Source: Paenibacillus arenilitoris (GTDB taxonomy: Bacteria > Bacillota > Bacilli > Paenibacillales > Paenibacillaceae). From it: 64,000 nucleotides of DNA. Numbering within the stretch: position 1 is the stretch's first letter; every line of letters begins with the position of its first letter. Of the stretch, positions 27,895-37,200 are shown piece after piece. Both the position numbers and the translations under genes were made by a program. The stretch spans positions 248,001-312,000 of the forward strand of contig NZ_JACXIY010000001.1 of NCBI RefSeq assembly GCF_014705655.1, given 5' to 3'. The notes beneath the pieces are model-generated. The model was not told the DNA's origin. It was given only the letters and a program-made list of their open reading frames with translations, and made no database searches.

Positions 27895-28848
27895 ATGCCA
27901 AAAAGTATCGCGGCGCAAGCCGCCGTGTCTTCGGCCTCAAGGCCGTCGGCATGGGCGGGCAGACTTGCGCGGAACCGGTGGCTCTATTTGATGGTTCTCC
28001 CCGGTCTATTGTATTTTCTCGTATTTAAATATTGGCCGATGTACGGCATCTTCATCGCCTTCAAAGACTTTCAGCCGTTTCTGGGCTTCTGGGACAGCCC
28101 ATTCGTCGGGCTCAAGCATTTCGAGCGTCTGTTCGGCGATCCGAATTTTGTCGTTCTGTTTCGGAATACGCTCATTCTGGCTGCGTACAACATCCTGTTT
28201 TTCTTTCCGCTGCCGATCATCGTGGCGCTTATGCTGAACGAGCTGAGACAGGAATTGACGAAGCGCGTCGTTCAAACGCTCGTGTACATTCCCCACTTTA
28301 TGTCCTGGGTCGTCGTCGTCGGCATCGCCTATATGTTCCTGACGACGGAAGGCGGCATTATGAATGAGCTGCTGGCTCGTTTCGGCGGGGAAAAAATCAA
28401 TTTTCTCGTAAGCAACGAGTGGTTCCGGACGATCGTTACGGCAGAGGTCATGTGGAAGGAAACGGGCTGGGGAACGATCATTTTCCTTGCGGCGCTGTCC
28501 GGCGTAGACCCTCAGCTGTACGAAGCGGCGCGCATGGACGGGGCGAACCGGCTCCGCCAGCTGTGGCATATTACGCTTCCGGCCATTCGCAGCACGATCA
28601 TTATCCTGCTCATCCTTCGCCTTGGCCATTTTCTCGATACGGGCTTCGAGCAAATTTTCCTGATGCTGAACGCCATGAACCGCGAGGTCGGGGAAGTATT
28701 CGACACCTACGTCTATTCCGTCGGGATCAGCCAAGGCCAGTACAGCTTCAGTACGGCGGTTGGCTTGTTCAAGTCGATCGTCGGGTTGATTCTGGTCGTC
28801 GTTGCCAACAATCTGGCCAAAAAATTCGGCGAAGAAGGCATCTATTAG
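27895..28848 (+). CDS. Sugar ABC transporter permease (LplB type), importer 2
   Basis: A 317-residue permease starting at ATG 27895 behind AAAGGAAGG. After a cytoplasmic N-terminal extension of about 25 residues come six TM helices, with MVLPGLLYFLVFKYWPMYGI and IAFKDFQPFLGFWDSPFVGL near the start and EAA loop LYEAARMDGANRLRQLWHIT. It is more typical of the LplB family than the importer 1 permease (FETGF-type region LDTGFEQIFLMLNAMNREV, VGISQGQYSFSTAVGLF). With the following permease and lipoprotein it forms a second oligosaccharide importer, again with no ATPase gene. Confidence 0.94.
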   Translation: MPKSIAAQAAVSSASRPSAWAGRLARNRWLYLMVLPGLLYFLVFKYWPMYGIFIAFKDFQPFLGFWDSPFVGLKHFERLFGDPNFVVLFRNTLILAAYNILFFFPLPIIVALMLNELRQELTKRVVQTLVYIPHFMSWVVVVGIAYMFLTTEGGIMNELLARFGGEKINFLVSNEWFRTIVTAEVMWKETGWGTIIFLAALSGVDPQLYEAARMDGANRLRQLWHITLPAIRSTIIILLILRLGHFLDTGFEQIFLMLNAMNREVGEVFDTYVYSVGISQGQYSFSTAVGLFKSIVGLILVVVANNLAKKFGEEGIY

Positions 28849-28867
28849 ACAAAGGAGGGGAGTCGCC

Positions 28868-29749
28868 ATGCCGATCAAACCAAGCTGGGGGAGCCGAATT
28901 TTCGATAGCGTGAACGTCGCGCTATTGCTCGCGTTCGCTTTGATTACCGTCATCCCGTTCATTTATGTCATCGCCGGCTCGTTCGCCACGCAGAAGGAAT
29001 TGCTGATGCGCGGGTTTATTCTGTTCCCGACCGAATTCTCGCTGGACGCGTACAAGTATATTTTCTCCACCCGGACGCTTGTCAGAAGCTTGCTTGTAAC
29101 CGTATACATCACGGTCGCGGGCACGCTGATCAACCTTTTCTTTACCTGCTTGATGGCGTATCCGCTAGCCCGCAAAGACATGGACTTCCGCAAGCCGATC
29201 TTGATGCTGATCGTGTTCACGATGCTGTTCAGCGGCGGGATGATTCCGACGTTCCTGGTCGTGAAGCAGCTGGGCATGATCGATACCTATTGGTCGCTGC
29301 TGATCCCGGGCGCGATTAGCGCCTTCAACTTGATCATTATCAGGAACTTTTTTCAGCAGCTGCCGGACGGCTTGGAGGAATCCGCCAAGATCGACGGTTG
29401 CAACGACCTGGGCATCTTTCTGCGAATCGTGCTGCCGCTATCGATGCCCGCCATTGCGACGTTCTCGTTATTTTACGCGGTAGGCCACTGGAATACGTTC
29501 TTCAACGCGGTTCTGTACATCAACGATCATACCAAATGGCCGATTCAAGTGCTGCTGAGGCAGATTGTCATCTTGGCTTCGGGCGGCGTCGGGGACTCCA
29601 CCGCGATGGAGTCGGATTACGTCGCTCCGCCGGATCAAGCGGTCAAGATGGCGGTCATCGTGGTATCTACCCTTCCGATTCTGCTCGTATACCCGTTTTT
29701 GCAGAAGCATTTTGCCAAAGGGGTACTGCTAGGCTCGGTTAAGGGATGA
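28868..29749 (+). CDS. Sugar ABC transporter permease (LplC/YtcP type), importer 2
   Basis: A 293-residue permease with six TM helices, starting at ATG 28868 behind AAAGGAGGGG, 19 bp after the previous stop. EAA loop LEESAKIDGCNDLGIFLRIV; C-terminal FLQKHFAKGVLLGSVKG. The pair of permeases plus the downstream lipoprotein repeats the gene order of importer 1, but sequence divergence suggests a different substrate rather than a recent duplication. Confidence 0.94.
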   Translation: MPIKPSWGSRIFDSVNVALLLAFALITVIPFIYVIAGSFATQKELLMRGFILFPTEFSLDAYKYIFSTRTLVRSLLVTVYITVAGTLINLFFTCLMAYPLARKDMDFRKPILMLIVFTMLFSGGMIPTFLVVKQLGMIDTYWSLLIPGAISAFNLIIIRNFFQQLPDGLEESAKIDGCNDLGIFLRIVLPLSMPAIATFSLFYAVGHWNTFFNAVLYINDHTKWPIQVLLRQIVILASGGVGDSTAMESDYVAPPDQAVKMAVIVVSTLPILLVYPFLQKHFAKGVLLGSVKG

Positions 29750-29786
29750 GATATAATAGAGAAATGGAAAAAGGGAGGAAGTAACA

Positions 29787-31301
29787 ATGAACAGAATGAA
29801 TCGGAAAAGACGTATGAAAGCCGGAGCTTTGCTAGCCGCGATCGCGCTGGCCGTCACCGCCTGCGGAGGAAACGACGAAGCGGCTCCCCCAAGCGGCAGC
29901 GAATCGGGGGGCACGCCGGCAGCGCTTCAATTGAGCATGATGCTGCCGAGCTACAATCCGGAGCAAATGCCCGCCGACAGCTCCGTTCTGAAAGCGCTGG
30001 AGGAGAAGACGGGCACGAAGCTTGCCGTTTCGTGGGTACCTTCTTCGACCTACACGGATAAGCTGAGCGCGACCGTCGCATCCGGCGAGCTGCCGAAAAC
30101 GTTCGTTGCGCTGGAACCGAAAGCCTCCTTCATCGTCAATGCGGCCCGTTCCGGCATGTTCTGGGAGGTCGGACCGTATTTGAAAAACTATCCGAATCTT
30201 GGCAAGATGTCGGAGCTCGTATTGAATAACATCTCGATCGACGGCAAAATTTACGGCGTGTACCGGGAGCGTGATCTCGCCCGCTTCGGACTGATGATCC
30301 GCCAGGACTGGCTGGCGAATCTGGGCCTGCAGGCGCCGAAGAGCGTCGACGAGCTGTATGCGGTCCTGAAAGCCTTTGCAACGGGAGATCCGGACAAGAA
30401 CGGCAAGCAGGATACGATCGGGCTTGCCGTAGGCATGCAGGGGAATAACATAGCCGGCTTCAAAGACATTCTTGTCTATATGGGAGGCCCCAACGAATGG
30501 GAGCTGAAGGACGGCAAGCTCGTTCCGGCCCATATGACGCCAGCCTACCTGGATACGTTGAAGTTGTACAAGAAACTGTACGATGAAAAAATCATCAACC
30601 AGGATTTCGCGATCGTCCAGGATGGCCGGTCCGTTATGTATAAAGGCCAGGCGGGGCTCTGGATCGACAATATGCTGGACGGCAAGGGCATCGAGGACAA
30701 CATCAAGAAGGTCGATCCGAACGCCGAAATCAACTTGATCAATCGCATCGCGGGTCCGAAGGGCGATCGGACCCGTGCCGGCTCAGGCTATCTGGGCATG
30801 TACATGATCCCGAAGACGAGCGTGAAGACGGAAGCCGAGCTTGAGCAAATTCTCGCTTACTTCGACAAGGTTTCCGAGAAAGAAATTCAAAATCTGATGA
30901 AATATGGCATCGAGGGAAAGCAGTACACGCTTGAGAACGGCAGTTACTTTCCGAACGCGGATCCGAAGATCAGGGCCGAAATTACGGACGGCAACCAGTT
31001 CATGATTTTGCAGAATCAGGTCGTGAACTACGGAACCGAGCTGGAGCAGCTCAGCACGAAGCTGTTCCAGGACAATGCAACCTTTGCCGTGCCTAACCCG
31101 GCCGCGCCGTTCATTTCCAATACGGAGATCGAGAAGGGCAAGGAGCTCTCCAAGATCATCACGGACGCCACCGTGAAATTCATTATGGGCTCGGTCGATG
31201 AGGCCGAATGGAACGAGGCGGTCGAGCAATGGCTGCAAAGCGGGGGAAGCAAAGTCGTTGAGGAAATGAATGCCGAATACGCCAAGCTGGCCGGGGAATA
31301 A
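29787..31301 (+). CDS. Sugar-binding lipoprotein of ABC importer 2
   Basis: A 504-residue binding protein. The signal peptide ends in lipobox LAVTAC (Cys about 25) and is followed by a Gly/Ser/Pro linker. The body is a family 1 extracellular solute-binding fold of the LipO/YtcQ kind (LSMMLPSYNPEQMPADSSVL, TGDPDKNGKQDTIGLA-like block with DPDKNGKQDT, which is common in these proteins as a calcium-binding loop). The ATG follows GGGAGGAAG. A TATAAT hexamer at 29752-29757, just upstream, could add transcripts for this gene alone. Confidence 0.92.
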   Translation: MNRMNRKRRMKAGALLAAIALAVTACGGNDEAAPPSGSESGGTPAALQLSMMLPSYNPEQMPADSSVLKALEEKTGTKLAVSWVPSSTYTDKLSATVASGELPKTFVALEPKASFIVNAARSGMFWEVGPYLKNYPNLGKMSELVLNNISIDGKIYGVYRERDLARFGLMIRQDWLANLGLQAPKSVDELYAVLKAFATGDPDKNGKQDTIGLAVGMQGNNIAGFKDILVYMGGPNEWELKDGKLVPAHMTPAYLDTLKLYKKLYDEKIINQDFAIVQDGRSVMYKGQAGLWIDNMLDGKGIEDNIKKVDPNAEINLINRIAGPKGDRTRAGSGYLGMYMIPKTSVKTEAELEQILAYFDKVSEKEIQNLMKYGIEGKQYTLENGSYFPNADPKIRAEITDGNQFMILQNQVVNYGTELEQLSTKLFQDNATFAVPNPAAPFISNTEIEKGKELSKIITDATVKFIMGSVDEAEWNEAVEQWLQSGGSKVVEEMNAEYAKLAGE

Positions 31302-31410
31302 GACCGGCATCCGTAAACGGGATGAAGCGCCGGGGTCCGCGTCATGGCTTAATCAGGCGTTTTCTAGTACACTTGAAGGACTAGCTGGGAAACTACCCAT
31401 TGGAGGCATT

Positions 31411-33678
31411 ATGAGATTCCGGTCCTCGTCCTATTTACTGAAGCTGATGGTATTGTCCTTCTTGATCGGCACCGTACCGGTCATTCTGCTCGGCACCTTC
31501 GCTTATTACAACGCTTCCCGAACCGTGCAAGAGAAAGTAGACGAGAGCAATAAGCTGCTTTTGCAGCAAATGCAAATGCGTGCCGAACAAACGCTAAGGA
31601 CGATCGATAATTCGGCTACGCAGCTGCTGCAGTCTCCCGTCGTTACCGGCGCCTTCGACAAAGATATATCCAGCCGCGATTTCCAGCTGGTGCACGAGCT
31701 GTACGACGGCATTTCCCGCATTCAAACCTATGAGCTGGGCATCAGGGACGTCTTTCTGTTCAGCCTGAACAAAAACTGGATCGTTTCGAGCGGCGGGGTC
31801 AACGAATACAGCGTCCCGGCGTTCAGGCCGCTGCTTGAAACCTTCTCCCGAATGCCGGAAGGCTCCTTCTGGACGAGCGGGTCGGAAGCGCTTCCGAATG
31901 CCCTCCCGTCCGTTTACTTTGTGAAGAAGTATCCGATTAACGCCGTTAATCCGACAGGGATCATCTGCGTCGTGCTGTCGACCGACGTCATGAAGGAGCT
32001 TGACGCGTTTCTGAACGGCAAGCTCGGCAGCGCTTTTATTTTGGATCGGAACGCCAACGTCATCGTTGACCGCGACCGCACCCGGCTTGGAAGCAGCATG
32101 TCGGAGCAGCTCTACCTGCAGCCCTTTCTCGAAACGAAGGAGCCTATCGGGCAATATGCAACCAAGCGGGACGGAGAGGTCGTGACGGTCACCTATCGGA
32201 AATCCGCCTATAACGGCTGGAGCTACGTATCCGTCACGTCCAACGAGCAGGTGAACGAACAGAACAAAATCATCGGCTGGCTTACTTTGCTCGTCTGCAT
32301 GGCCATCCTGCTGGTCACGCTGCTTGTTGCCTGGTTCGGGTCCAAGAAGATGTACAGCCCGATCCGATCCATCTATTCCGCTCTCGCGAGCCTTCCTTCC
32401 CCGGGCGATGAAGGGAAGCGCAGCGGCGAGCTGCAAGTAATCGGGGAACGCGTCGATTATTTGATCCGCAACCAGTCCCTGATCATGAACGAGCTCAAAG
32501 GGCAGCAGATCCAGCTCAAGGAATTTTTTATGCAAAAATTGTTCGGCGGCACGATCCAGCCCGCGAAATTCGAGGAGAAATTGAGCTTGTACGGCTTGGA
32601 GGAGCCGTGGCCATCCATGTGCGTAATCGCCATTCAGATCGACACGCTGAAGGATACCCGGTACGAAGAGGCGAATCGGGATTTGCTTATGTTCGCCGTC
32701 AGCAATATCGTAGGCGAGCTGGTCCCGGCCGAGCAAAGGCTGCTCCCGATCGTCCACGCGGATTGCCAAGTAACCGTGATCGGCTCTTCGAAAGCGGGAG
32801 CGGACTTCAAGGAGCAAATTTTCAACCTGTCCGACGAGATCCAGAAGGCGATTGATCAATACTTGGAGATGAAGGTGAGCATCGGCATCAGCCGTCCGTT
32901 CAGCTCGTTCGCCGAAACCCAGCAAGCGCTCTATGAAGCGCAGGCCTCGCTGAAGTACAGGGTAGGTCTGGGTCAGCAGTCGATTTTGTTTATCGAGGAC
33001 GTTCAGCCGCAGAAGAGCAATCCGAACCGGTATCCGGCCGCCGGCGAGCAAGCTCTGCTGGATGCGATCCGGGCCGGGAACGCGGAGCAATCGGAGCTGG
33101 CTCTGAAGCAATTTATCGGAGCGCTGTTCCAGCCGGGCGCCCGGCATCGGGATTATCAGCTGTCCTTGCTGCGGCTTCTGATCGGCCTCCTCAAGTTCGG
33201 GCAGGAATTGACCATTCCGATGGATCGCATCGAGGAGGATGAAGCCGCCTTGATCCAGTCTTTGTTCAAGCTTCGGAACGTGCGGGAGATCGAGCATTGG
33301 TTCTGGTCGATCTTCGTCGATCCATACATACGGAAACTGGGTACCCGGCGGGATTCCCAATTCAAGCATATATCCGAAGCGGTCGTCGATATGATCCGTA
33401 GGGAGTTCGATTCGGCGCTCACCTTGGAGGAGTGTTCTTCGCGCATCAACTATCATCCTCACTATGTAAGCCGCGTGTTCCGACAGGAGACCGGCATTAA
33501 TTTCGGCGAATATTTAACGCAGTACCGGATCGACATGGCCAAGAAATGGCTGAAGGAGTCCGATCTGAAAATCGTGGAAATCGCCGAGCGTCTGCAGTAT
33601 AACAACTCCGCCAACTTCATCCGCTCCTTCCGCAAGACGGTAGGCATGACCCCGGGGCAATTCCGCGAAGAGGCGTAG
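31411..33678 (+). CDS. Membrane-anchored AraC-family transcriptional regulator
   Basis: A 755-residue one-component regulator. The start is ATG 31411 behind TTGGAGGC. TM1 (about 10-32) and TM2 (about 290-312) enclose an extracellular Cache-like sensor of about 255 residues. A cytoplasmic linker region (about 315-650, with a YesN-like middle part) leads to a C-terminal AraC double helix-turn-helix (about 655-755: YVSRVFRQETGINFGEYLTQ, RLQYNNSANFIRSFRKTVGM, TPGQFREE). It therefore joins the sensor of a YesM kinase to the DNA-binding end of a YesN regulator and needs no phosphotransfer. It is placed directly after importer 2 and probably controls that operon in response to its sugar. Confidence 0.93.
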   Translation: MRFRSSSYLLKLMVLSFLIGTVPVILLGTFAYYNASRTVQEKVDESNKLLLQQMQMRAEQTLRTIDNSATQLLQSPVVTGAFDKDISSRDFQLVHELYDGISRIQTYELGIRDVFLFSLNKNWIVSSGGVNEYSVPAFRPLLETFSRMPEGSFWTSGSEALPNALPSVYFVKKYPINAVNPTGIICVVLSTDVMKELDAFLNGKLGSAFILDRNANVIVDRDRTRLGSSMSEQLYLQPFLETKEPIGQYATKRDGEVVTVTYRKSAYNGWSYVSVTSNEQVNEQNKIIGWLTLLVCMAILLVTLLVAWFGSKKMYSPIRSIYSALASLPSPGDEGKRSGELQVIGERVDYLIRNQSLIMNELKGQQIQLKEFFMQKLFGGTIQPAKFEEKLSLYGLEEPWPSMCVIAIQIDTLKDTRYEEANRDLLMFAVSNIVGELVPAEQRLLPIVHADCQVTVIGSSKAGADFKEQIFNLSDEIQKAIDQYLEMKVSIGISRPFSSFAETQQALYEAQASLKYRVGLGQQSILFIEDVQPQKSNPNRYPAAGEQALLDAIRAGNAEQSELALKQFIGALFQPGARHRDYQLSLLRLLIGLLKFGQELTIPMDRIEEDEAALIQSLFKLRNVREIEHWFWSIFVDPYIRKLGTRRDSQFKHISEAVVDMIRREFDSALTLEECSSRINYHPHYVSRVFRQETGINFGEYLTQYRIDMAKKWLKESDLKIVEIAERLQYNNSANFIRSFRKTVGMTPGQFREEA

Positions 33679-33710
33679 GAACGTTTGAACGGGGATAGGA
33701 AGGATAGAAC

Positions 33711-33756
33711 GAACGGCATCTTACCGGGCAATCGGCGGTAAGGTGCCGTTCTTTTT
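33711..33756 (+). terminator. Intrinsic terminator after AraC gene
   Basis: GAACGGCATCTTACCG (33711-33726) pairs with CGGTAAGGTGCCGTTC (33736-33751), one mismatch, followed by five T. It ends the second importer operon. Confidence 0.85.
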
Positions 33757-33812
33757 CGGAAGGGACGAATATGACGACGATCATTCGATCTGTTCTTGTT
33801 GAACCTCCAAAT

Positions 33813-33842
33813 AAAAGAAAACGGAGGACGTTTAGTCCTCCG
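33813..33842 (-). terminator. Intrinsic terminator overlapping stop of small minus-strand gene
   Basis: Read leftward, CGGAGGAC (33842-33835) pairs with GTCCTCCG (33829-33822), followed by a T-rich run (complement of AAAAGAAAA). The stop codon of the small gene at 33832 lies inside the loop, a compact arrangement that supports that gene being real. Confidence 0.75.
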
Positions 33843-33978
33843 GCGTGCGATCAAGAAAAAGACGCGTCACCGAAGTGGAGTCTCCTTCTTTAATTTCTTT
33901 TTCCGTCGCTTTCTCTTCAATCTGATCGTGCGTATTCATGCCCGGCGCGACGGTAGGTTCATCCCGTTTGTTATCCAA
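33832..33978 (-). CDS. Small acidic hypothetical protein (about 48 residues)
   Basis: The best start is TTG 33978, with AGGTGAT just upstream, giving a 48-residue hydrophilic protein (MDNKRDEPTVAPGMNTHDQI... ending FLDRTPED). Longer starts (ATG 33984, 34008 or 34047) have worse ribosome spacing. It is rich in Glu, Asp, Lys and Thr, with no signal peptide or TM helix. I recall similar short proteins in other Paenibacillaceae but cannot name a function. Support comes from the terminator that overlaps its stop and from its isolated position convergent with the AraC gene. It could belong to the many small spore-associated proteins; that is a guess. Confidence 0.55.
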   Translation of the reverse strand: MDNKRDEPTVAPGMNTHDQIEEKATEKEIKEGDSTSVTRLFLDRTPED

Positions 33979-34218
33979 AGCCATCACCTCGCCGGTAGCA
34001 TTAGCCATACGGAAGAAATGTATGCGCGGCTGCGGGGAGGCAAGCAAGATCCCGATCGAAAGTTGCTAGAAATAACGGATTATTACAATAGCTGCCAGCG
34101 GCGCGTCATGCTAATCTATACCATGGATTCCCTGCAGGGAGCGATGATGGGCGAAAGGGGCGGATCGACGGCCGGCGACGAAGTAACGCGAAGGAAGAAG
34201 GGTTATCGCACAACGAAA

Positions 34219-34232
34219 TGTAAACGCTTTAA
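34219..34232. promoter_or_regulatory. cre-like site upstream of the 2533-residue secreted protein
   Basis: TGTAAACGCTTTAA matches the CcpA cre consensus TGWNANCGNTNWCA except at the last CA pair, and lies about 40 bp before the start codon. It suggests carbon catabolite control of the secreted enzyme. Confidence 0.45.
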
Positions 34233-34271
34233 CGGGAATTGGATTTCGTATTAAGGGAGGACGACGGACAA

Positions 34272-37200
34272 ATGCAAAGCCGCATCAAAGAAGCATTCAA
34301 ACGCACAAGAAAAACGTCTGGACGAGCCGGGAGGGTGCTGGTCTTTTCCTTGATCGCCGCGCTGCTGCTGCAGACGGTCTACCCGGCAGGGGGAACGCCG
34401 GCTCACGCGGCGGCGGAGGAGACGTCCGCGAACGGTCATTTGGACAAGCTGATATTCGGCAACGCGGAATCGGAAAGCGCTCACAACTTTGCTGGCGCCG
34501 ATACGAGCGCCGTCGTCGGGGCGCTGGGCGAACCGGCGCGGGTATCGAATCCGCGGGTGCCCGCGGAGAAGCAGGGCGGGGATTTGACGTTTACGATGAA
34601 GGTCGATCCCGTCCGGCAGAACTATTTCACCGTCAAGTTCTGGGGGAGCGACGCGGGCTATACGTCCGTAGTCAACATTAACGGCGAGCAAGTCGGCTTC
34701 CTCCGCTTCGGCGACTATCAGCCGATTAACAGAGGGTACGATAATCCGCTGCCGGGGCGCTTCTACTACGGGACGACGATGCTTCCGCTGGAGTCTACTT
34801 ACGGCAAGGAAACGGTCGAGATCACGATCAAGACGCTCGATGTATGGGGCGTCATGAGCGGCAAGTCCAGGGCGTACTACAACGCCTACACGCATACGGA
34901 TGCCTGGATCGACGTAGCCGGCGAAACGCAGGGCGCAAAAGTCGTTCCCGAAGACGCGCTGGCGCCCGGTCTGACGGACGCGGAAAAGCAAGCGATGGTG
35001 GACGGGTATACGAAAAGCCAAATCGGTCTATTCAACCGTTTCTCGAACGCGGTGGATGCGAGCCCGAGCGCCAAGCTGTCGATCGTGAAATACGTCGACG
35101 ACCTGCGTTTTTATGCAAACGCGCTGAACTACGACTGGTCGCCGGCGAACACGCCGGAGCTGAAGAAAGCGGCGCTGGAGCGCATATTCAAAGTCATCGA
35201 CAACCATGTCAAGGATTATTACGGCAATACCCGGCTAGTGACGCGGGGCGGCCACCAGGGCGACTGGGGCGGCTACTATGGCGCGCTGGGCGAAGCCTTG
35301 TACATTGTCGAGAAGCTGATTAAAGACGACGCCGTCTATGGCGCAGCCGCCTTCGAAGCTTTCCTGGACCAGCCCTTGGCAACCGGGACGGCGAGCGGAG
35401 AGTTCTCCCTTGCGGGGGTGGACTGGAACGGCGGGGAGTTAACGCGCCGCGAAGCGTGGGAAAGAACGCTGAAAGCGAACTTCGACTTTGCCCGTTCCAG
35501 ACTGTCCTATATTTATAACCAGGTTTTGTATACGTACGAAGGCGCCTGGGAAGCGCATGAAGGATTGCGAGTGATCGGCTCTTCCTTCTATGAAGGCAAA
35601 GAACGCAGCCGGCGAATCTTGCTTGAGACGCTCGGAGGCGCGCCGTTCCTCGGGGAAGAGGTGCTGGTCGGGCCGAACGGCGAGGCGCTGGATTTGTATC
35701 ATTCCTTGTTCTATCATGACGGCAGCGCGAGATTTACGGACGATTATTTGCAAATCGTCGCCAAGGGACTGGCGAAGAGCAAGCTGGATGCGGACGGGAA
35801 TGTCGTCAGGCGGCTGCCGTACGGCAAGCATTACACGGGCATGACGGAAGCCGGTTTGACAAGGGAAAACGGGTATGTCGCCAACTATGGGGAAGCGACC
35901 AACTATATGCCGGAATATTATTTCAAAACGTTGTTTAACGGCAGTGATGAAGCGTTGACCGACGAAATATTGAAATTGGCGTTAAAAAACCTGCATGCCA
36001 GAGGCTACACCCGCATTTCGGGTACGGACGCGGACGGTAACCGGGTAATGAGAGCGGAAATGGTGACGGACGAGCGGAATACGAGCATGGTTGGCTTCGC
36101 TGCCTATAATACGAGAAACGACGGCGTGGAAGGCAAAGGCATGCTGTATGCGTCGCTGGAAATGGCGATGGTGCGGAACGAAGAAAAATACAGCGGAGCG
36201 GAATGGGATATTTACTGGCAATATGCCAAAGAGGCCGTCGGATATATCCAGCAGCAGCTGGCGGATAATCAATATTTCAATTTCTTCGGCACGACGCAAG
36301 CCAAGAATAAAGTCGATTATTTATTGGCGGATACGTATAAATACGTGACGGAAACGCGCGCCGGCTATGACCGATTCGGCGGCGTGGCGGCCGGAGTCGT
36401 TCTTCCGCAGACGGACTTTGCATTCTACAAGGCGGAAGAGCTTCAAGGACTCGGCGTAAATCCGGAGGATTACGGGCAGTTCGCCTTCGCGGACGTAGAC
36501 AACATGTTCTTCTCGATCCGGGACGGCGATCTTCGCATGATCGCCAATCTGAACGAGCTGAATAAAGGCTACAGCGGCATCGGCAGGCTTCGCGTGATAA
36601 ACGGAACGCATACCTTCATTACCGAAATCGCGACAAACAGCCGATTCCAATACGAGGACTACTGGATTCGGATGCATAATGTGGACGCGATCTTCATGCA
36701 GGACCAGGCGTCGAACGGTTCCGGGGCGCCTCAAGCGCTTGCGGGCGAAATGCTGCCGATCACTTACCAGCCCGGCGTCGGCAAAGTGTCGCGCGATAAT
36801 TTCGAGGCGGATACGCCTTATGCCGGATATCCGGATCTGCTGACGGCAAGATACGGCAAGTATTTGTTTGCCGTCAATTCAACCCGCGACGTATACGGGA
36901 ATACCCGGTCATTTGATATTGAAATGCCGGCAGACTACAGCGGAAGCACGGTGACGGATCTCGTATCCGGTCAGCAAATTCCCGTTGCCGGCGGGAAGGT
37001 AACCATTCCGGCGAAAACGGCGATGGTATTGAAATTGACGTCCAATACGGATCCCGCTCCGAAGCCGTTCCATGTGGACTTTGTGAACGCGCTTGCGGGC
37101 AACGGCTATGCGGGCATCTCTTGGAAGACGACTTCCGGCGGAAAGTCGTACACGATCAAACGATCGGCGGCGGAAGCCGGTCCTTACGAGACGATCGCCG

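Noticed and set aside
33979-34254. Plus-strand frame leading into the large secreted protein region
   Set aside because: No ribosome site, crosses the predicted promoter and cre region, and its peptide has no recognisable pattern.
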